A stretch of 64,000 bases of DNA. Origin: Xanthomonas sp. Leaf148. Lineage in GTDB: Bacteria; Pseudomonadota; Gammaproteobacteria; Xanthomonadales; Xanthomonadaceae. The stretch lies in assembly GCF_001423585.1 (NCBI RefSeq), contig NZ_LMOP01000008.1, positions 599,515 to 663,514 on the forward strand. Reading direction: 5' to 3'. The notes beneath the pieces were generated by a model that saw only the letters and a program-made list of their open reading frames with translations, did not search any database and was not told the origin of the DNA. Positions 36,077 through 45,270 of the stretch are shown piece by piece (within the stretch, counting starts at the first letter, position 1; each line of letters starts with the position of its first letter). Made by a program: the position numbers and the translations under genes.

Positions 36077-36541
36077 TCAGGCCGGCTGTGCCTCGGCGCC
36101 ATCGCGATGCAGCGGGTTGGGCAGCGCCTGGCCGTTTTCGGTAAAGCCCAGCGACACCGAGTTGAGGCAATGCCGCTCGCCGGTCGGCGGCGGGCCGTCC
36201 GGGAACACATGCCCCAGGTGGCTATCGCAGCGTGCGCAGACGATTTCGGTGCGGATCATGCCGTAGCTGATATCGCGGATTTCGCGCACATGGGCAACAT
36301 CGTAGGGTGCGAAGAAGCTCGGCCAGCCGGTGCCGGATTCGAACTTGGCGCTGGAGCGGAACAGCGGCAACCCGCACAGCCGGCAGGTGTAGACCCCGTC
36401 GAGCTTGTTGTCCAGGAAGACCCCGCAGAACGGCGCCTCGGTGCCATGGTGCAGCAGCACGCGCTGTTCCTCGTCGCTGAGCCCGGCGATCAAGGCATCG
36501 CGCTGGGCGGGGGAGGGAGGGGTCAGGTCGAACTGGCTCAT
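36077..36541 (-). CDS. msrB: peptide-methionine (R)-S-oxide reductase MsrB
   Basis: A 154-residue enzyme that reduces methionine-R-sulfoxide in proteins. Catalytic Cys125 lies in RHCLNSVSLGF. The two zinc-binding CxxC motifs are CRLC and CARC, and the SGTGWPSFF and DSHLGHVFPDG family motifs are present. It acts in the cytoplasm with thioredoxin. It is followed immediately by the MliC remnant and preceded by a long repeat-bearing gap. Confidence 0.97.
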   Translation of the reverse strand: MSQFDLTPPSPAQRDALIAGLSDEEQRVLLHHGTEAPFCGVFLDNKLDGVYTCRLCGLPLFRSSAKFESGTGWPSFFAPYDVAHVREIRDISYGMIRTEIVCARCDSHLGHVFPDGPPPTGERHCLNSVSLGFTENGQALPNPLHRDGAEAQPA

Positions 36542-36633
36542 AGGGCTCTCGCATGCGCGCGCTGGCGACGTACCGGCGTCTGCACAGGTGATATGGGCAC
36601 GGCGGGCCCGGTTCAACCGTGTTGGCTGGCGGC

Positions 36634-36690
36634 GACCAGGGACCAGGGACCAGGGACCAGCGACCGGTGAACGGTTAACGGTTAACGGGG
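36634..36690. repeat. heptanucleotide tracts GGACCAG (x4) and GGTTAAC (x2)
   Basis: GGACCAG-type units run head to tail at about 36634-36662, and GGTTAAC units follow at about 36673-36687. The two tracts have the same period and different sequence. They lie in the 582-bp gap (36542-37123) upstream of msrB, in which no gene was recognised. Confidence 0.85.
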
Positions 36691-37123
36691 AGCGGTGAAC
36701 CGGGAGCGGGAGCGCAACGCTGGCCGACCCGTTCACCGGTCGCCGCTGCCCCGCAGGCGCTCCCAGGCGAGGGCACACGCTCGCCAAGTCTTCGCGCAGA
36801 CCTGCGGGGATCGGCGTGGTTGCATCGGTCGTTCTGCCGAACTGTCGTAGCGGCAATGCGCACCTGCGGGGCGCTTGCGGGGCAGGGGAGCATTGCCGAC
36901 AAGGGATGGAACAGTGAGCACCAGGGTCTGCCAACGCTTGTTCCCATGCCTGATCGGGATCCGCTGTCGCAGACACCTCTGTTGCGCGCCCGGATAGGTC
37001 CGCTTCACGGCACCTTGATGGTTTTTCGAGCACCGACGTTCATGTGCCGGCCGGGCACATCCATTGCCACGCAACGGTGGCGCCCCCACTCCGTGAGTGT
37101 CCTTACTCACTGCGGCGGCTGAC

Positions 37124-37552
37124 ATGGCGATCCATCCTTCCACGCGCGCCCTGATGGCCTGCGCCCTGCTCGGCATTGCCGGTGCTGCCCTGGCGCAGTC
37201 CGCCACCAGCACGCGCTCGTCGAACACGCTGCAGCCCATCGCGACGCCGGCCCCCGCGCAGCCCAAGGTGGCGCCGCCGCGCGCGCTGCAGCCATCCAAT
37301 GCGTTGAGCCCGGTGCCGTCACAGCTGAGCCAGCGCCCGGCCGCTCCCAGCATCCCCACGCGTGGCCCGGCCGCAACGCCGGTTGCGCCAGTGGGCAGTC
37401 AGGTACCGACCGCCACGCCGATGGTCTACGACCGCAACGGGCGTCTGCTGCAAGGCATGCAGCCGGCCGGCCCCAACCGGGTGCTGGATACCAAAACCGG
37501 GCGCTACTACGACGCCGTCCCGGCCGGCGACGGCATGCGCGTGGTGCGCTGA
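37124..37552 (+). CDS. secreted proline-rich protein of unknown function
   Basis: A 142-residue protein with a signal peptide (ALMACALLGIAGAALAQS). A Pro/Ala/Ser/Thr-rich disordered middle of about 75 residues follows, then a small C-terminal part (MVYDRNGRLLQGMQPAGPNRVLDTKTGRYYDAVPAGDGMRVV) resembling a short beta-rich capping motif. No family was recognised. ATG 37124 is chosen because it starts the signal peptide; a GTG at 37097 would add nine residues. It is monocistronic. Confidence 0.75.
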   Translation: MAIHPSTRALMACALLGIAGAALAQSATSTRSSNTLQPIATPAPAQPKVAPPRALQPSNALSPVPSQLSQRPAAPSIPTRGPAATPVAPVGSQVPTATPMVYDRNGRLLQGMQPAGPNRVLDTKTGRYYDAVPAGDGMRVVR

Positions 37553-37713
37553 CAGCGGCAGTGGTGCCTGCCGACTGTCAGCCAGTGGCAACGCCGGCAT
37601 GCAGTGGCAACGTGGTCAGCGCCGCAGGGTGAATGTGCTTATCCCATCAGCGGCCATCCAGCAGGCAGATGCTCAGCCACACACTCCCCGCACATCTGCC
37701 GCCAGCCACCCAG

Positions 37714-37750
37714 CACCAAACACCAAACACCAAACACCAAACACCAAACC
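37714..37750. repeat. heptanucleotide repeat CACCAAA, 5 copies
   Basis: Five perfect copies of CACCAAA (37714-37748) followed by CC. The tract is in the gap between the secreted-protein gene and lrp. Perfect short tandem copies of this kind are typical variable-number loci. Confidence 0.95.
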
Positions 37751-37805
37751 GAGCCGGCCACTGCTCCACCCGCCTTGCTACCGGCCCTCGCAAACCGCAC
37801 TTTCG

Positions 37806-37837
37806 AATCCCCAATCCCCAATCCCGAATCCCCAATC
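37806..37837 (-). repeat. heptanucleotide array GGGGATT/CGGGATT after lrp
   Basis: Four AATCCC(C/G) units plus a partial fifth start 1-4 bases after the lrp stop. Read in the lrp direction they are four runs of three or four G separated by ATT or ATTC, which fits the four-run G-quadruplex pattern. Confidence 0.92.
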
Positions 37838-38317
37838 TCAGCCTTCAATCGGCAGCGCCAGCGTCTCCTTGACCTCTTCCATCACGATGTAGCTCTTGGA
37901 TTCACGCACATGCGGCAAGGTGAGCAGGGTGCTGCCCAGCAACTTGCGATAGGACGCCATTTCGCTGATGCGGGCCTTGAGCAGGTAATCGAAATCGCCG
38001 GACACCAGATGGCACTCCAGCACGTTGGGCAGCTTCAACGCGGCGCGGCGAAACTCCTCGAAGATGTCGCCGGATTTGTAAGCCAGGCTGATCTCCACAA
38101 ACACCAGCAGGCTGGCCTTGAGGTAGTGCGGGTCCAGCCGCGCGTAGTAGCCGGTGATGGCGCCATCGCGCTCCAGCCGGCGCACGCGCTCGGTGCACGG
38201 CGTGGTCGACAGGCCGACCCGTTCGCCCAGTTCGGTAAACGAAATCCGCCCTTCCTGCTGCAGGATGCGCAGGATCTTGCGGTCGATCTTGTCCAGCTCG
38301 CGCGCGCGGGTGGCCAT
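37838..38317 (-). CDS. lrp: Lrp/AsnC-family regulator, Lrp-like
   Basis: A 159-residue regulator very close to E. coli Lrp. The HTH (about 20-55) reads ISFTELGERVGLSTTPCTERVRRLERDGAITGYYARL, and the RAM effector domain has ASLLVFVEISL and NVLECHLVSGDFDYLLKARI. Start ATG 38317 is preferred over GTG 38332 because GGAGA lies 7-8 bases before it. It is divergent from dadA-dadX. In other proteobacteria Lrp or its paralogues control dad genes in response to alanine or leucine, so it is the likely regulator of that operon. A heptanucleotide array follows the stop. Confidence 0.95.
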   Translation of the reverse strand: MATRARELDKIDRKILRILQQEGRISFTELGERVGLSTTPCTERVRRLERDGAITGYYARLDPHYLKASLLVFVEISLAYKSGDIFEEFRRAALKLPNVLECHLVSGDFDYLLKARISEMASYRKLLGSTLLTLPHVRESKSYIVMEEVKETLALPIEG

Positions 38318-38464
38318 GGGGTTTGTCTCCACAAGCTTTGACAGGAAGTTTCACTGTAAAGGCGAGCCGATTCCAGCAATCGCACTGCCTGGATCGCAAT
38401 ATACTGCGTCTAACTGTCTCCCTCGGCGCTTGCTTGTGGGGGAATACCCTTTCAGGAGAGCGAC
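38318..38464. promoter_or_regulatory. divergent lrp / dadA promoter region
   Basis: A 147-bp gap. TATACT at 38400-38405 is a candidate -10 for dadA. A near-palindrome GCAATATACTGC overlaps it, the kind of AT-centred site Lrp proteins favour. AGGAGAG lies 5-6 bases before the dadA ATG. Confidence 0.5.
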
Positions 38465-39754
38465 ATGCGGGTGCTCATTCTCGGTAGCGGCGTCATCGGC
38501 ACCACCACCGCGTGGTATCTGGCCCAGGCGGGCTGCGAGGTCACCGTGGTCGACCGCCAGCCGGCCTCTGCGCTGGAAACCAGCTATGCCAACGCCGGCC
38601 AGCTCTCGTTCGGCTACACCTCCCCGTGGGCCGCGCCGGGCGTGCCAGGCAAGGCGATGAAGTGGCTGTTCGAGCAGCATGCCCCGCTGTCGATCCGCCC
38701 CACCCGCGACCTGCGCCAGCTGACGTGGCTGAGCCAGATGCTGCGCAATTGCACCGCCGAGCGCTACGCGGTGAACAAGGCGCGGATGGTGCGCATGTCC
38801 GACTACAGCCGCGACTGCTTGAACGCGCTGCGGGCCAGCACCGGGATCGAATTCGAAGGCCGCCAGCTCGGCACCACCCAGTTATTCCGTACCCAGCAGC
38901 AACTGGACGCCGCCGCGCAGGACATCGAGATCCTGGCCCAATACGGGGTGCCGTACGAGCTGCTGAGCCCGGCGCAGATCGCGCAGTTCGAGCCTGGCCT
39001 GGCCGGCGGCGGCGCACAGATGGCCGGCGCGCTGCGCCTGCCCGAAGACCAGACCGGCGACTGCCGCCTGTTCACCCAGCGCCTGGCCGAGCTGGCTGCG
39101 CAGGCGGGGGTGGAGTTCCGCTATGGGCAGCAGATCGAGCGGCTGGAACACAGCGGCGGCCGCGTCACCGGCGTGCAGATCGATGGCCGTCTCGACACCG
39201 CCGACCGCTACGTGCTGGCGCTGGGCAGTTATTCGGCCGACCTGCTGCTCTCGCTCGGCCTGCATTTGCCGGTCTATCCGCTCAAGGGCTATTCGCTGAC
39301 GATTCCGATCGTCGATGCCGCGCGCGCGCCGACCTCCACGGTGCTGGACGAAAGCTACAAGATCGCGCTCACCCGCTTCGACGACCGTATCCGCGTCGGC
39401 GGTATGGCCGAGGTGGCCGGCTTCGACCTGTCGTTGAACCCGCGCCGTCGCGCCACCCTGGAAATGGTGGTCAACGACCTGTATCCCGGCGGCGGCGATC
39501 TGGCCCGGGCCGAGTTCTGGACCGGCCTGCGCCCGGCCACCCCGGACGGCACCCCGGTGGTGGGCGCCACCCCGTACGCCAACCTGTTCCTCAATACCGG
39601 CCATGGCACGCTGGGTTGGACCATGGCCTGTGGCTCCGGGCGTTACCTGGCCGACCTGATGCAGGGCCGTACGCCCGAGATCGATACCGAGGGCCTGGAC
39701 GTATTCCGCTACCTGTCCACGCGCAGCCAGCGCCCGCAGCGGGAGGCCGCGTAG
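38465..39754 (+). CDS. dadA: D-amino acid dehydrogenase, small subunit DadA
   Basis: A 429-residue FAD-dependent dehydrogenase. The N-terminal Rossmann motif is [21 protein letters not shown] with E/D-type ribose binding at VVDRQ. The family signature [20 protein letters not shown] and the C-terminal FAD motif [14 protein letters not shown] are present. It oxidises D-alanine and other D-amino acids to keto acids and passes electrons to the respiratory chain at the membrane. The TAG stop shares its G with the GTG start of dadX (TAGTG), so the two are coupled. Confidence 0.97.
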   Translation: MRVLILGSGVIGTTTAWYLAQAGCEVTVVDRQPASALETSYANAGQLSFGYTSPWAAPGVPGKAMKWLFEQHAPLSIRPTRDLRQLTWLSQMLRNCTAERYAVNKARMVRMSDYSRDCLNALRASTGIEFEGRQLGTTQLFRTQQQLDAAAQDIEILAQYGVPYELLSPAQIAQFEPGLAGGGAQMAGALRLPEDQTGDCRLFTQRLAELAAQAGVEFRYGQQIERLEHSGGRVTGVQIDGRLDTADRYVLALGSYSADLLLSLGLHLPVYPLKGYSLTIPIVDAARAPTSTVLDESYKIALTRFDDRIRVGGMAEVAGFDLSLNPRRRATLEMVVNDLYPGGGDLARAEFWTGLRPATPDGTPVVGATPYANLFLNTGHGTLGWTMACGSGRYLADLMQGRTPEIDTEGLDVFRYLSTRSQRPQREAA

Positions 39755-40839
39755 TGCGTCCTGCGCAAGCGTCGATCGATCTGGATGCATTGCGTCACAA
39801 CTACCGCCTGGCCAAGCAGCTGGGCGGCGGCAAGGCGCTGGCGGTAGTCAAGGCCGATGCCTACGGGCACGGCGCGGTGCGCTGCGCGCAGGCGCTGGAG
39901 CCGGAGGCCGACGGCTTTGCGGTGGCATGCATCGAAGAGGCGTTGGAACTGCGCCAGGCCGGCATCCGCGCACCGATCCTGCTGCTGGAAGGTTTTTTCG
40001 AGCAGGACGAGCTGCGCCTGATCGCCGAGCATGACCTGTGGACGGTGGTGGCCACGCCGCAACAGGTACGCGCGCTGGCCGAGTTCCAAAGCCCGCGCCC
40101 GTTGCGTATCTGGCTGAAGCTGGACAGCGGCATGCACCGGCTGGGGCTGTCGCCGGAGGATTTTCGCGCCGCCTGGTTGCGTCTGCGCGGGCTGCCGCAG
40201 ATCGCCTCGCTGGTGTTGATGACGCATCTGGCGCGCGCCGACGAGCTGGAATGCAGCCGCACCGACGAACAGGCGGTGGCGTTCGCGCTCACCGCTGGCG
40301 GCATGCGTGCGGAAACCAGCATTCGCAATTCGCCTGGTCTGCTGGGCTGGCCGGCGCTGCGCAACGATTGGTCGCGCCCGGGCCTGATGCTGTACGGCGC
40401 AAACCCGTTCCCGCAGGACACCGAGATCACCACGCAGCTGCGCCCGGTGATGACGCTGCGCTCGCGCATCATCTCGGTGCGCGACCTGCCGGCCGGCGAG
40501 CCGGTGGGCTATGGCGCGCGCTTCGTGGCCGAGCGGCCGACGCGCGTGGGCGTGGTGGCGATGGGCTATGCCGACGGGTACCCGCAGTTCGCGCCCAACG
40601 GCACCCCGGTGCTGGTGGATGGCCAGGTGTGCCCGCTGATCGGGCGCGTGTCGATGGACATGCTCACCGTGGACCTCACCGATCACCCGCAGGCCGACAT
40701 CGGTGCCAGCGTCCAGCTCTGGGGCGATGCGCCACGCGTCAGTCCGCTGGCGACGCAGTGCAACGTCAGTGCGTATCAGTTGCTGTGCGGACTCAAGCGT
40801 GTGCCCCGGGTGTATGTGGGCGAAGCTGCAGCAGTGTGA
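39754..40839 (+). CDS. dadX: alanine racemase, catabolic (DadX)
   Basis: A 361-residue PLP enzyme. The Schiff-base lysine is K33 in [10 protein letters not shown] and the second catalytic base is Tyr253 in VGYGARF. The family motifs [12 protein letters not shown] and [11 protein letters not shown] are present. It interconverts L- and D-alanine; next to dadA it should feed L-alanine into D-alanine oxidation, and it also supplies D-alanine for the cell wall. The start is a GTG overlapping the dadA stop. The long open frame that continues upstream is the antisense-free +2 shadow of dadA and is not coding. Confidence 0.97.
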   Translation: MRPAQASIDLDALRHNYRLAKQLGGGKALAVVKADAYGHGAVRCAQALEPEADGFAVACIEEALELRQAGIRAPILLLEGFFEQDELRLIAEHDLWTVVATPQQVRALAEFQSPRPLRIWLKLDSGMHRLGLSPEDFRAAWLRLRGLPQIASLVLMTHLARADELECSRTDEQAVAFALTAGGMRAETSIRNSPGLLGWPALRNDWSRPGLMLYGANPFPQDTEITTQLRPVMTLRSRIISVRDLPAGEPVGYGARFVAERPTRVGVVAMGYADGYPQFAPNGTPVLVDGQVCPLIGRVSMDMLTVDLTDHPQADIGASVQLWGDAPRVSPLATQCNVSAYQLLCGLKRVPRVYVGEAAAV

Positions 40840-41365
40840 ACGACACGAGTGCTTCGCCCCTCACCCCAACCCCTGTCCCGAGAGGAGAGGAGATGAGATG
40901 GGCTTCAAGCAGCAGCTCGACCGCTTGCCCTTCTCCCGCCGGGCGGGAGAAGGGCAAGCGCAGCGCCGGATGAGGGGATAGGCGAAGCCTCATGCAGGCT
41001 GGGCGATACGAGTGCTTCGCTCGTCTCTCACCCCAACCCCTCTCTCGCGGGGAGAGGGGCCTGAGCGGCAGCTCGACTGCTTGCCCTTCTCCCGCCGGGC
41101 GGGAGAAGGTGGCGCGCAGCGCCGGATGAGGGGACGGGCGAAGCCTTGCGCAGGCTGGGCGATACGAGTGCTTCGCTCTCCCGCGGGGAGAGGTGCCTGA
41201 GCAGCAGCTCGACAGCTTGGCCTTCTCCCGCCGGGCGGGAGAAGGTGGCGCGTAGCGCCGGATGAGGGGACGGCCGAAGCCTCGTGCAGGCTGGGCGCTA
41301 CGCGTGCTTCGCTCGTCCCCTCACCCCAACCCCTCTACCGAAGTAAGAGGGGTTCGAAGCGTCAG
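40840..41365. repeat. REP-like tandem array, 3 full copies and a partial fourth
   Basis: The GCTTCGC landmark recurs at 40851, 41014, 41170 and 41306 (spacings 163, 156, 136). Each full unit has module A (CCCTCACCCCAACCCC plus hairpin), a CAGCTCGACxGCTTG linker and module B, whose perfect CTTCTCCCGC/GCGGGAGAAG hairpin is followed by CGCCGGATGAGGGG. It fills the whole gap between the convergent dadX and DUF3016 genes and can fold extensively. Confidence 0.93.
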
Positions 41366-41366
41366 C

Positions 41367-41942
41367 TCACAACCCAGCCGTACTGCGATCGCCGCGGAAC
41401 TGCTTGCGTACCCAGTCGTCGATCATCGCTTTCTCGAAGCGCAGCGGGTCGCTGTCGGTCAGGCGTGGGCCGCTCATCAAAAACGCCGAGTCCACCAGCT
41501 TGCGTTCGCCCTGGTCGATCACCTCGCCGTTGGCACCGGTCAGCGTGTAGGTAAAGCTCAGGCGCGGCGGGTAGATGTCCTTGACCACGCGCACGTCCTG
41601 CATGCGTGGCCCGTGCCAGGGCTCGTACTGGCCGGCGCGGCGGATGTCGGTGATGGTCACGCTCAGGTGCTGGCCGTCGGGGAGCTTGCGGGCGGCACTC
41701 TGCTGGAAATGGGTCGCCAGCTGGGTTACCCAATCGCCGCGCTGCGCTTCCCAGCGGTTGCCGCTGAAGCGCACTTCGGAGAAATCGGCCGGGTCGGTCC
41801 AGCGCACGTCCACCTTGCCATCGCTGCTCAGCGCACGTGGCGCCTGCGGGTCGGTGACGTTGCGTACGCGGGCCTGCACACCGGTCGCCGCGAGCAGTCC
41901 TGCCAGCAACAGGCCGGCGCCGGAAACACTGGAAAGTTTCAT
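41367..41942 (-). CDS. DUF3016 family periplasmic protein
   Basis: A 191-residue protein with a Sec signal peptide ending near VQARV. The DUF3016 domain covers the mature part (VDVRWTDPADFSEVRFSGN..., HLSVTITDIRRAGQYEPWHG, YPPRLSFTYTLTGANGEVIDQGE). The family is found in gammaproteobacteria and its role is not known. It has an AGGCTT context before the ATG. It is monocistronic and faces the repeat array. Confidence 0.88.
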   Translation of the reverse strand: MKLSSVSGAGLLLAGLLAATGVQARVRNVTDPQAPRALSSDGKVDVRWTDPADFSEVRFSGNRWEAQRGDWVTQLATHFQQSAARKLPDGQHLSVTITDIRRAGQYEPWHGPRMQDVRVVKDIYPPRLSFTYTLTGANGEVIDQGERKLVDSAFLMSGPRLTDSDPLRFEKAMIDDWVRKQFRGDRSTAGL

Positions 41943-42139
41943 GGAAAGCCTCCAAGCGGAAGGTACGTTGCGTACCCGCTGTTACAGCAGTGTGGGGCTG
42001 CACCAGGCCGCCCGCAACGCACGCTGCGCGCGGGGGCGTCTTGCGTTGCCGCCCGGTTAATCCGCACCGCAGCGACCATGACGGCGAGTTCACTGCGCCT
42101 GCGCCCGCGCTTCACGGCACAGGCCGGAAGATCGCTCGC

Positions 42140-42637
42140 ATGGACACCCACTCTTTTCGCACAAAGTCAGTTTCTTCGGCGCCGGCACATATGCCGGCGG
42201 ACGTGCGCCTGCAGTTCATCGACTGGGCAAAACAGCACGGCCACAACCCCGCCACCGGGGCCGCCGCCTTCGTCGCCCTACAAAGCGAGGTGGACCTGGA
42301 CCTGGCCACGCGCGCTTTGCACATGGAGCCCGGTACCGACCCGCGCGATGCGTTGCGCGAGCACTTGGCCGCGCTGGCACGTCAGGTCGATGTGGCAGTG
42401 CAGTTTCCGCCGGTGTACGCCTACACCGCCGCGACGGGTCTGACCTATCGCTACTCGCTGATGCTGGTGATCGCCGAGGACTGTGTCGAGTGGACTGCGC
42501 GGATCTGGCAGGACCTGGATTACCAGGGAATGCTCACCGGCCGTGGACAAGGGCCGCGTGCCAATTACACCCAGCTGGCGCGCATGGCGCTGGAAAACGA
42601 GCTTGATCAGGAGCGCCCGCGTTATGTCCAGGCATGA
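42140..42637 (+). CDS. conserved protein of unknown function
   Basis: A 165-residue soluble protein without signal peptide. Predicted helices alternate with short strands (ADVRLQFIDWAKQHGHNPATGAAAFVALQSEVDLDLATRALHM; VDVAVQFPPVYAYTAATGLTYRYSLMLVIAEDCVEWTARIWQ). No family was recognised. The frame is open upstream to 41990, but ATG 42140 is the first start with plausible context and natural composition. It overlaps the next gene by 14 bases. Confidence 0.75.
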   Translation: MDTHSFRTKSVSSAPAHMPADVRLQFIDWAKQHGHNPATGAAAFVALQSEVDLDLATRALHMEPGTDPRDALREHLAALARQVDVAVQFPPVYAYTAATGLTYRYSLMLVIAEDCVEWTARIWQDLDYQGMLTGRGQGPRANYTQLARMALENELDQERPRYVQA

Positions 42638-42914
42638 ATTGGAACTGGAACTGCCGCTCGGGGCGCAGGTGGCAACCGGCGACGACGGCTTCAGCCAGCG
42701 CTGCCGTGGCGAGTGCGCAGAACTGGGGTTGTCGCGGGTGAGGCTGCTACTGCTGGATGCCGACTACGCACGCTCCACCGCCTGGCGCGAAGAAGCGCAG
42801 CGCTGGATGGACGAGCAGTTGCGCCGTGAGGGCGAGTGGGTATTTCGCGGGGTGATCGCCGGCATCGTGGTGCTGGCGACCTGCATCGCCCTGGCCGCAG
42901 CCACGCTGTGGTAA
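42624..42914 (+). CDS. small C-tail-anchored membrane protein of unknown function
   Basis: A 96-residue protein with a soluble N-terminal 70 residues rich in charged residues and one hydrophobic helix at the very C terminus (WVFRGVIAGIVVLATCIALAAATLW). It looks tail-anchored. It starts within the previous gene (14-base overlap) with a CAGGAGC site inside that gene, so the two are translated together. No family was recognised. Confidence 0.75.
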   Translation: MSRHELELELPLGAQVATGDDGFSQRCRGECAELGLSRVRLLLLDADYARSTAWREEAQRWMDEQLRREGEWVFRGVIAGIVVLATCIALAAATLW

Positions 42915-43037
42915 GCCTGCGACACAGGGGCGGAATGGCGCCCTGCAATGGCCGCGTGAACCAGACCGGCCCCCTGTGCACCCGCTGACGACATCGGCCG
43001 TGGTTTCATCTGCCCGTCATCCGCTCCGGCAGCATCC

Positions 43038-45071
43038 GTGGTTTCCGATTTGAGCACCTCATCTTCCAGCCCCGATCTGGCCGCCGCCTTGCCGGCCGTC
43101 ATCGCCGAGCCGTTTCTCGATCCGGCGATGTATCACGAGATCTTCCACAACATCGATGCCGGTTTCTGCGTCATCGACATGGTGTTCGAGGGCGAGCAGG
43201 CGGTCGATTACGTGATCCGCACGACCAATGGCGCGTTCGAGCGCTATACCGGTCTGTCCGATGCGCTCAATGTGTCCATTCGCGACATGCTCCCCGAGCA
43301 TGAGCAGGAATGGTTCGACCGTTACGGCCAGGTCGCGCGCACCGGCAACCGCATTCACTTCGAAATGCAGGCCAAAGCGCTGCGCCGCTGGTATTCGGTG
43401 GACGCGTTCCGGGTCGGTCAGCCGGAGCAGGCGCGGGTCGCGGTGCTGTTCATGGACATTACCGAGCGCAAACGCGTGGAGCGCGAGCTGGCCGAAAGCG
43501 AGGCGCGTTTTTCCGCGCTGGCGGACGGCCTGCCGATGCCGGTCTGGGTGTTGGACGCGCAGGGCGTGGTGCGCTTCGTCAACAGCGCCTACGGCGAATT
43601 CTTCGGCCTGGATATTTCCAGCGGCACTGTATCGGCATGGAGCGAATTGCTGCACCCCGACGATCTGCCTGTCTTCCAGTTCGAGCTCTCCGCCGCCCTG
43701 GAAGAACAACGCGGCCTGCGTGCGCTGGTGCGTGCGCGCCGCCACGACGGGCAGTGGCGCTGGATCGAAATGACCGCCACACCGCGCTATTCGGCCGATG
43801 GGCGTTTCATCGGCCTGGCCGGCAGCAGCCCGGATGTGACCGAGCAGCGCGAAATCGAACTGGCCCGCGAGCAACTGCTGGAATCGGAGCGCAGTGCGCG
43901 TAACGAAGCCGAAAGCATGGCGCGGCTGAAGGACGAGTTCCTGGCCACGCTGTCGCATGAGTTGCGCACGCCGCTGACCACCATCCTGGGCTGGAGCGAG
44001 TTGCTGTTGCAGCGGGTCGAAGAAGGACATCCCAATTACAAGGGCCTGTCGGTGATTGCCAGCAGCGCACGCGCGCAGAAGCGGCTGATCTCGGACATGC
44101 TCGACCTCAGCAGCATGTTGTTGGGCAAGGTGCAGCTGGAAGTCGAATCGCTGGACCTGGCCGAGCAGGTGCGCGAGGCGCTGAGCACGCAGGAACTGGC
44201 CGCCGACGGCAAAGATCAGGTCATGGAACTGCATGTGCCGCCGACACCGTGTCTGGTGCTAGGCGATGCCACCCGCTTGCAGCAGGTGTTGTGGAATCTG
44301 CTCTCCAACGCCATCAAATTCACCCCGGCGCACGGCCGCATCGATGTCACCATCGAACGCGACGACGGGCACCTGCTGGTCTCTGTGCGTGATTCCGGCG
44401 ACGGCATCGCGGCCGAGTTCCTGCCGCACCTGTTCGGCCGCTTCCGTCAGGCCGATGGCACCACTACCCGCCAGCACGGCGGCCTGGGGCTGGGTCTGGC
44501 GATCGTGCAGCAGCTGGTGGAAATGCACGGTGGGCAGGTCGGCGCCACCAGTGGCGGGCGTGGCAAGGGCGCCACCTTTACGGTGCGTCTGCCCGAGCAT
44601 ATTCCCGATCAGGCCAAGCGCCCGCGTCGCGAGTTGCGTCGGCGCCTGATGTCCGAACAGATCGTCGAAGCGCGTGCGCTCAACGGCCTGCGCCTGCTGG
44701 CTGTGGAAGATCAACCGGACATGCTCGATTACCTGCGTCGCCTGCTTGAAGAGCAGGGCGCCGAAGTGGTCACCGCCGGCAGCGCCACCGATGCATTGGC
44801 ATTGATCGATCACCGCGGCCACGCACGCTTCGACGTGATGCTGACCGACATCGGCATGCCTGGCATGGACGGTTACGGATTGATCCGCACCGTGCGCGAT
44901 AACCTGGGTCTGGATGCCCATGCACTGCCGGCGGTCGCGGTGACGGCACTGGCCCGCGACGACGATCGCAAGCGCGCGCTGGACTCCGGGTTTCAGGAAC
45001 ACTTGGCCAAGCCGTATAGCGTGGCGCAGCTGGTCACCGCGGTCCGTGCGGCGCGCGAAGCGGTGGAGTGA
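43038..45071 (+). CDS. hybrid histidine kinase, PAS-PAS-HisKA-HATPase-REC
   Basis: A 677-residue soluble hybrid kinase. Two PAS domains (about 30-150 and 155-280, the second ending with PDVTEQREIE) are followed by HisKA (phospho-acceptor in FLATLSHELRTPLT), HATPase_c (NAIKFTPA, DSGDGI, LGLGLAIV) and a C-terminal receiver (VEDQP, MLTDIGMPG, LAKPYS). No transmembrane helix is seen, so it senses a cytoplasmic signal such as redox state or a bound ligand. The start is a GTG with weak ribosome-binding context. No cognate output regulator lies next to it. Confidence 0.94.
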   Translation: MVSDLSTSSSSPDLAAALPAVIAEPFLDPAMYHEIFHNIDAGFCVIDMVFEGEQAVDYVIRTTNGAFERYTGLSDALNVSIRDMLPEHEQEWFDRYGQVARTGNRIHFEMQAKALRRWYSVDAFRVGQPEQARVAVLFMDITERKRVERELAESEARFSALADGLPMPVWVLDAQGVVRFVNSAYGEFFGLDISSGTVSAWSELLHPDDLPVFQFELSAALEEQRGLRALVRARRHDGQWRWIEMTATPRYSADGRFIGLAGSSPDVTEQREIELAREQLLESERSARNEAESMARLKDEFLATLSHELRTPLTTILGWSELLLQRVEEGHPNYKGLSVIASSARAQKRLISDMLDLSSMLLGKVQLEVESLDLAEQVREALSTQELAADGKDQVMELHVPPTPCLVLGDATRLQQVLWNLLSNAIKFTPAHGRIDVTIERDDGHLLVSVRDSGDGIAAEFLPHLFGRFRQADGTTTRQHGGLGLGLAIVQQLVEMHGGQVGATSGGRGKGATFTVRLPEHIPDQAKRPRRELRRRLMSEQIVEARALNGLRLLAVEDQPDMLDYLRRLLEEQGAEVVTAGSATDALALIDHRGHARFDVMLTDIGMPGMDGYGLIRTVRDNLGLDAHALPAVAVTALARDDDRKRALDSGFQEHLAKPYSVAQLVTAVRAAREAVE

Positions 45072-45270
45072 TGCCGACGCGGCGGCAACGTCGCGCAGCT
45101 GAAGGAAGGTGTCGCCATAGGCACGGGTCGCTCGGTTTGGGAGCGGACCGCGTGAGATCGCCGCCCATGCATGCGCGGTGCGCACTCAGGCAAAACACAG
45201 GTGCAGCGTTTGCTGCATCGTTCACGCACGATGGCCTAGCGTGATGCGCTCCGCCCAGGGAGACATCGCG

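Noticed and set aside
38512..39753. Long open frame running through dadA into dadX
   Set aside because: Only its last part (from GTG 39754) is the racemase; the rest is the out-of-frame shadow of dadA, as shown by the family's normal start at the GTG.
40840..41365. Possible CRISPR array
   Set aside because: Repeated units are long, hairpin-rich and alternate two modules; there are no spacers of uniform length and no cas genes.
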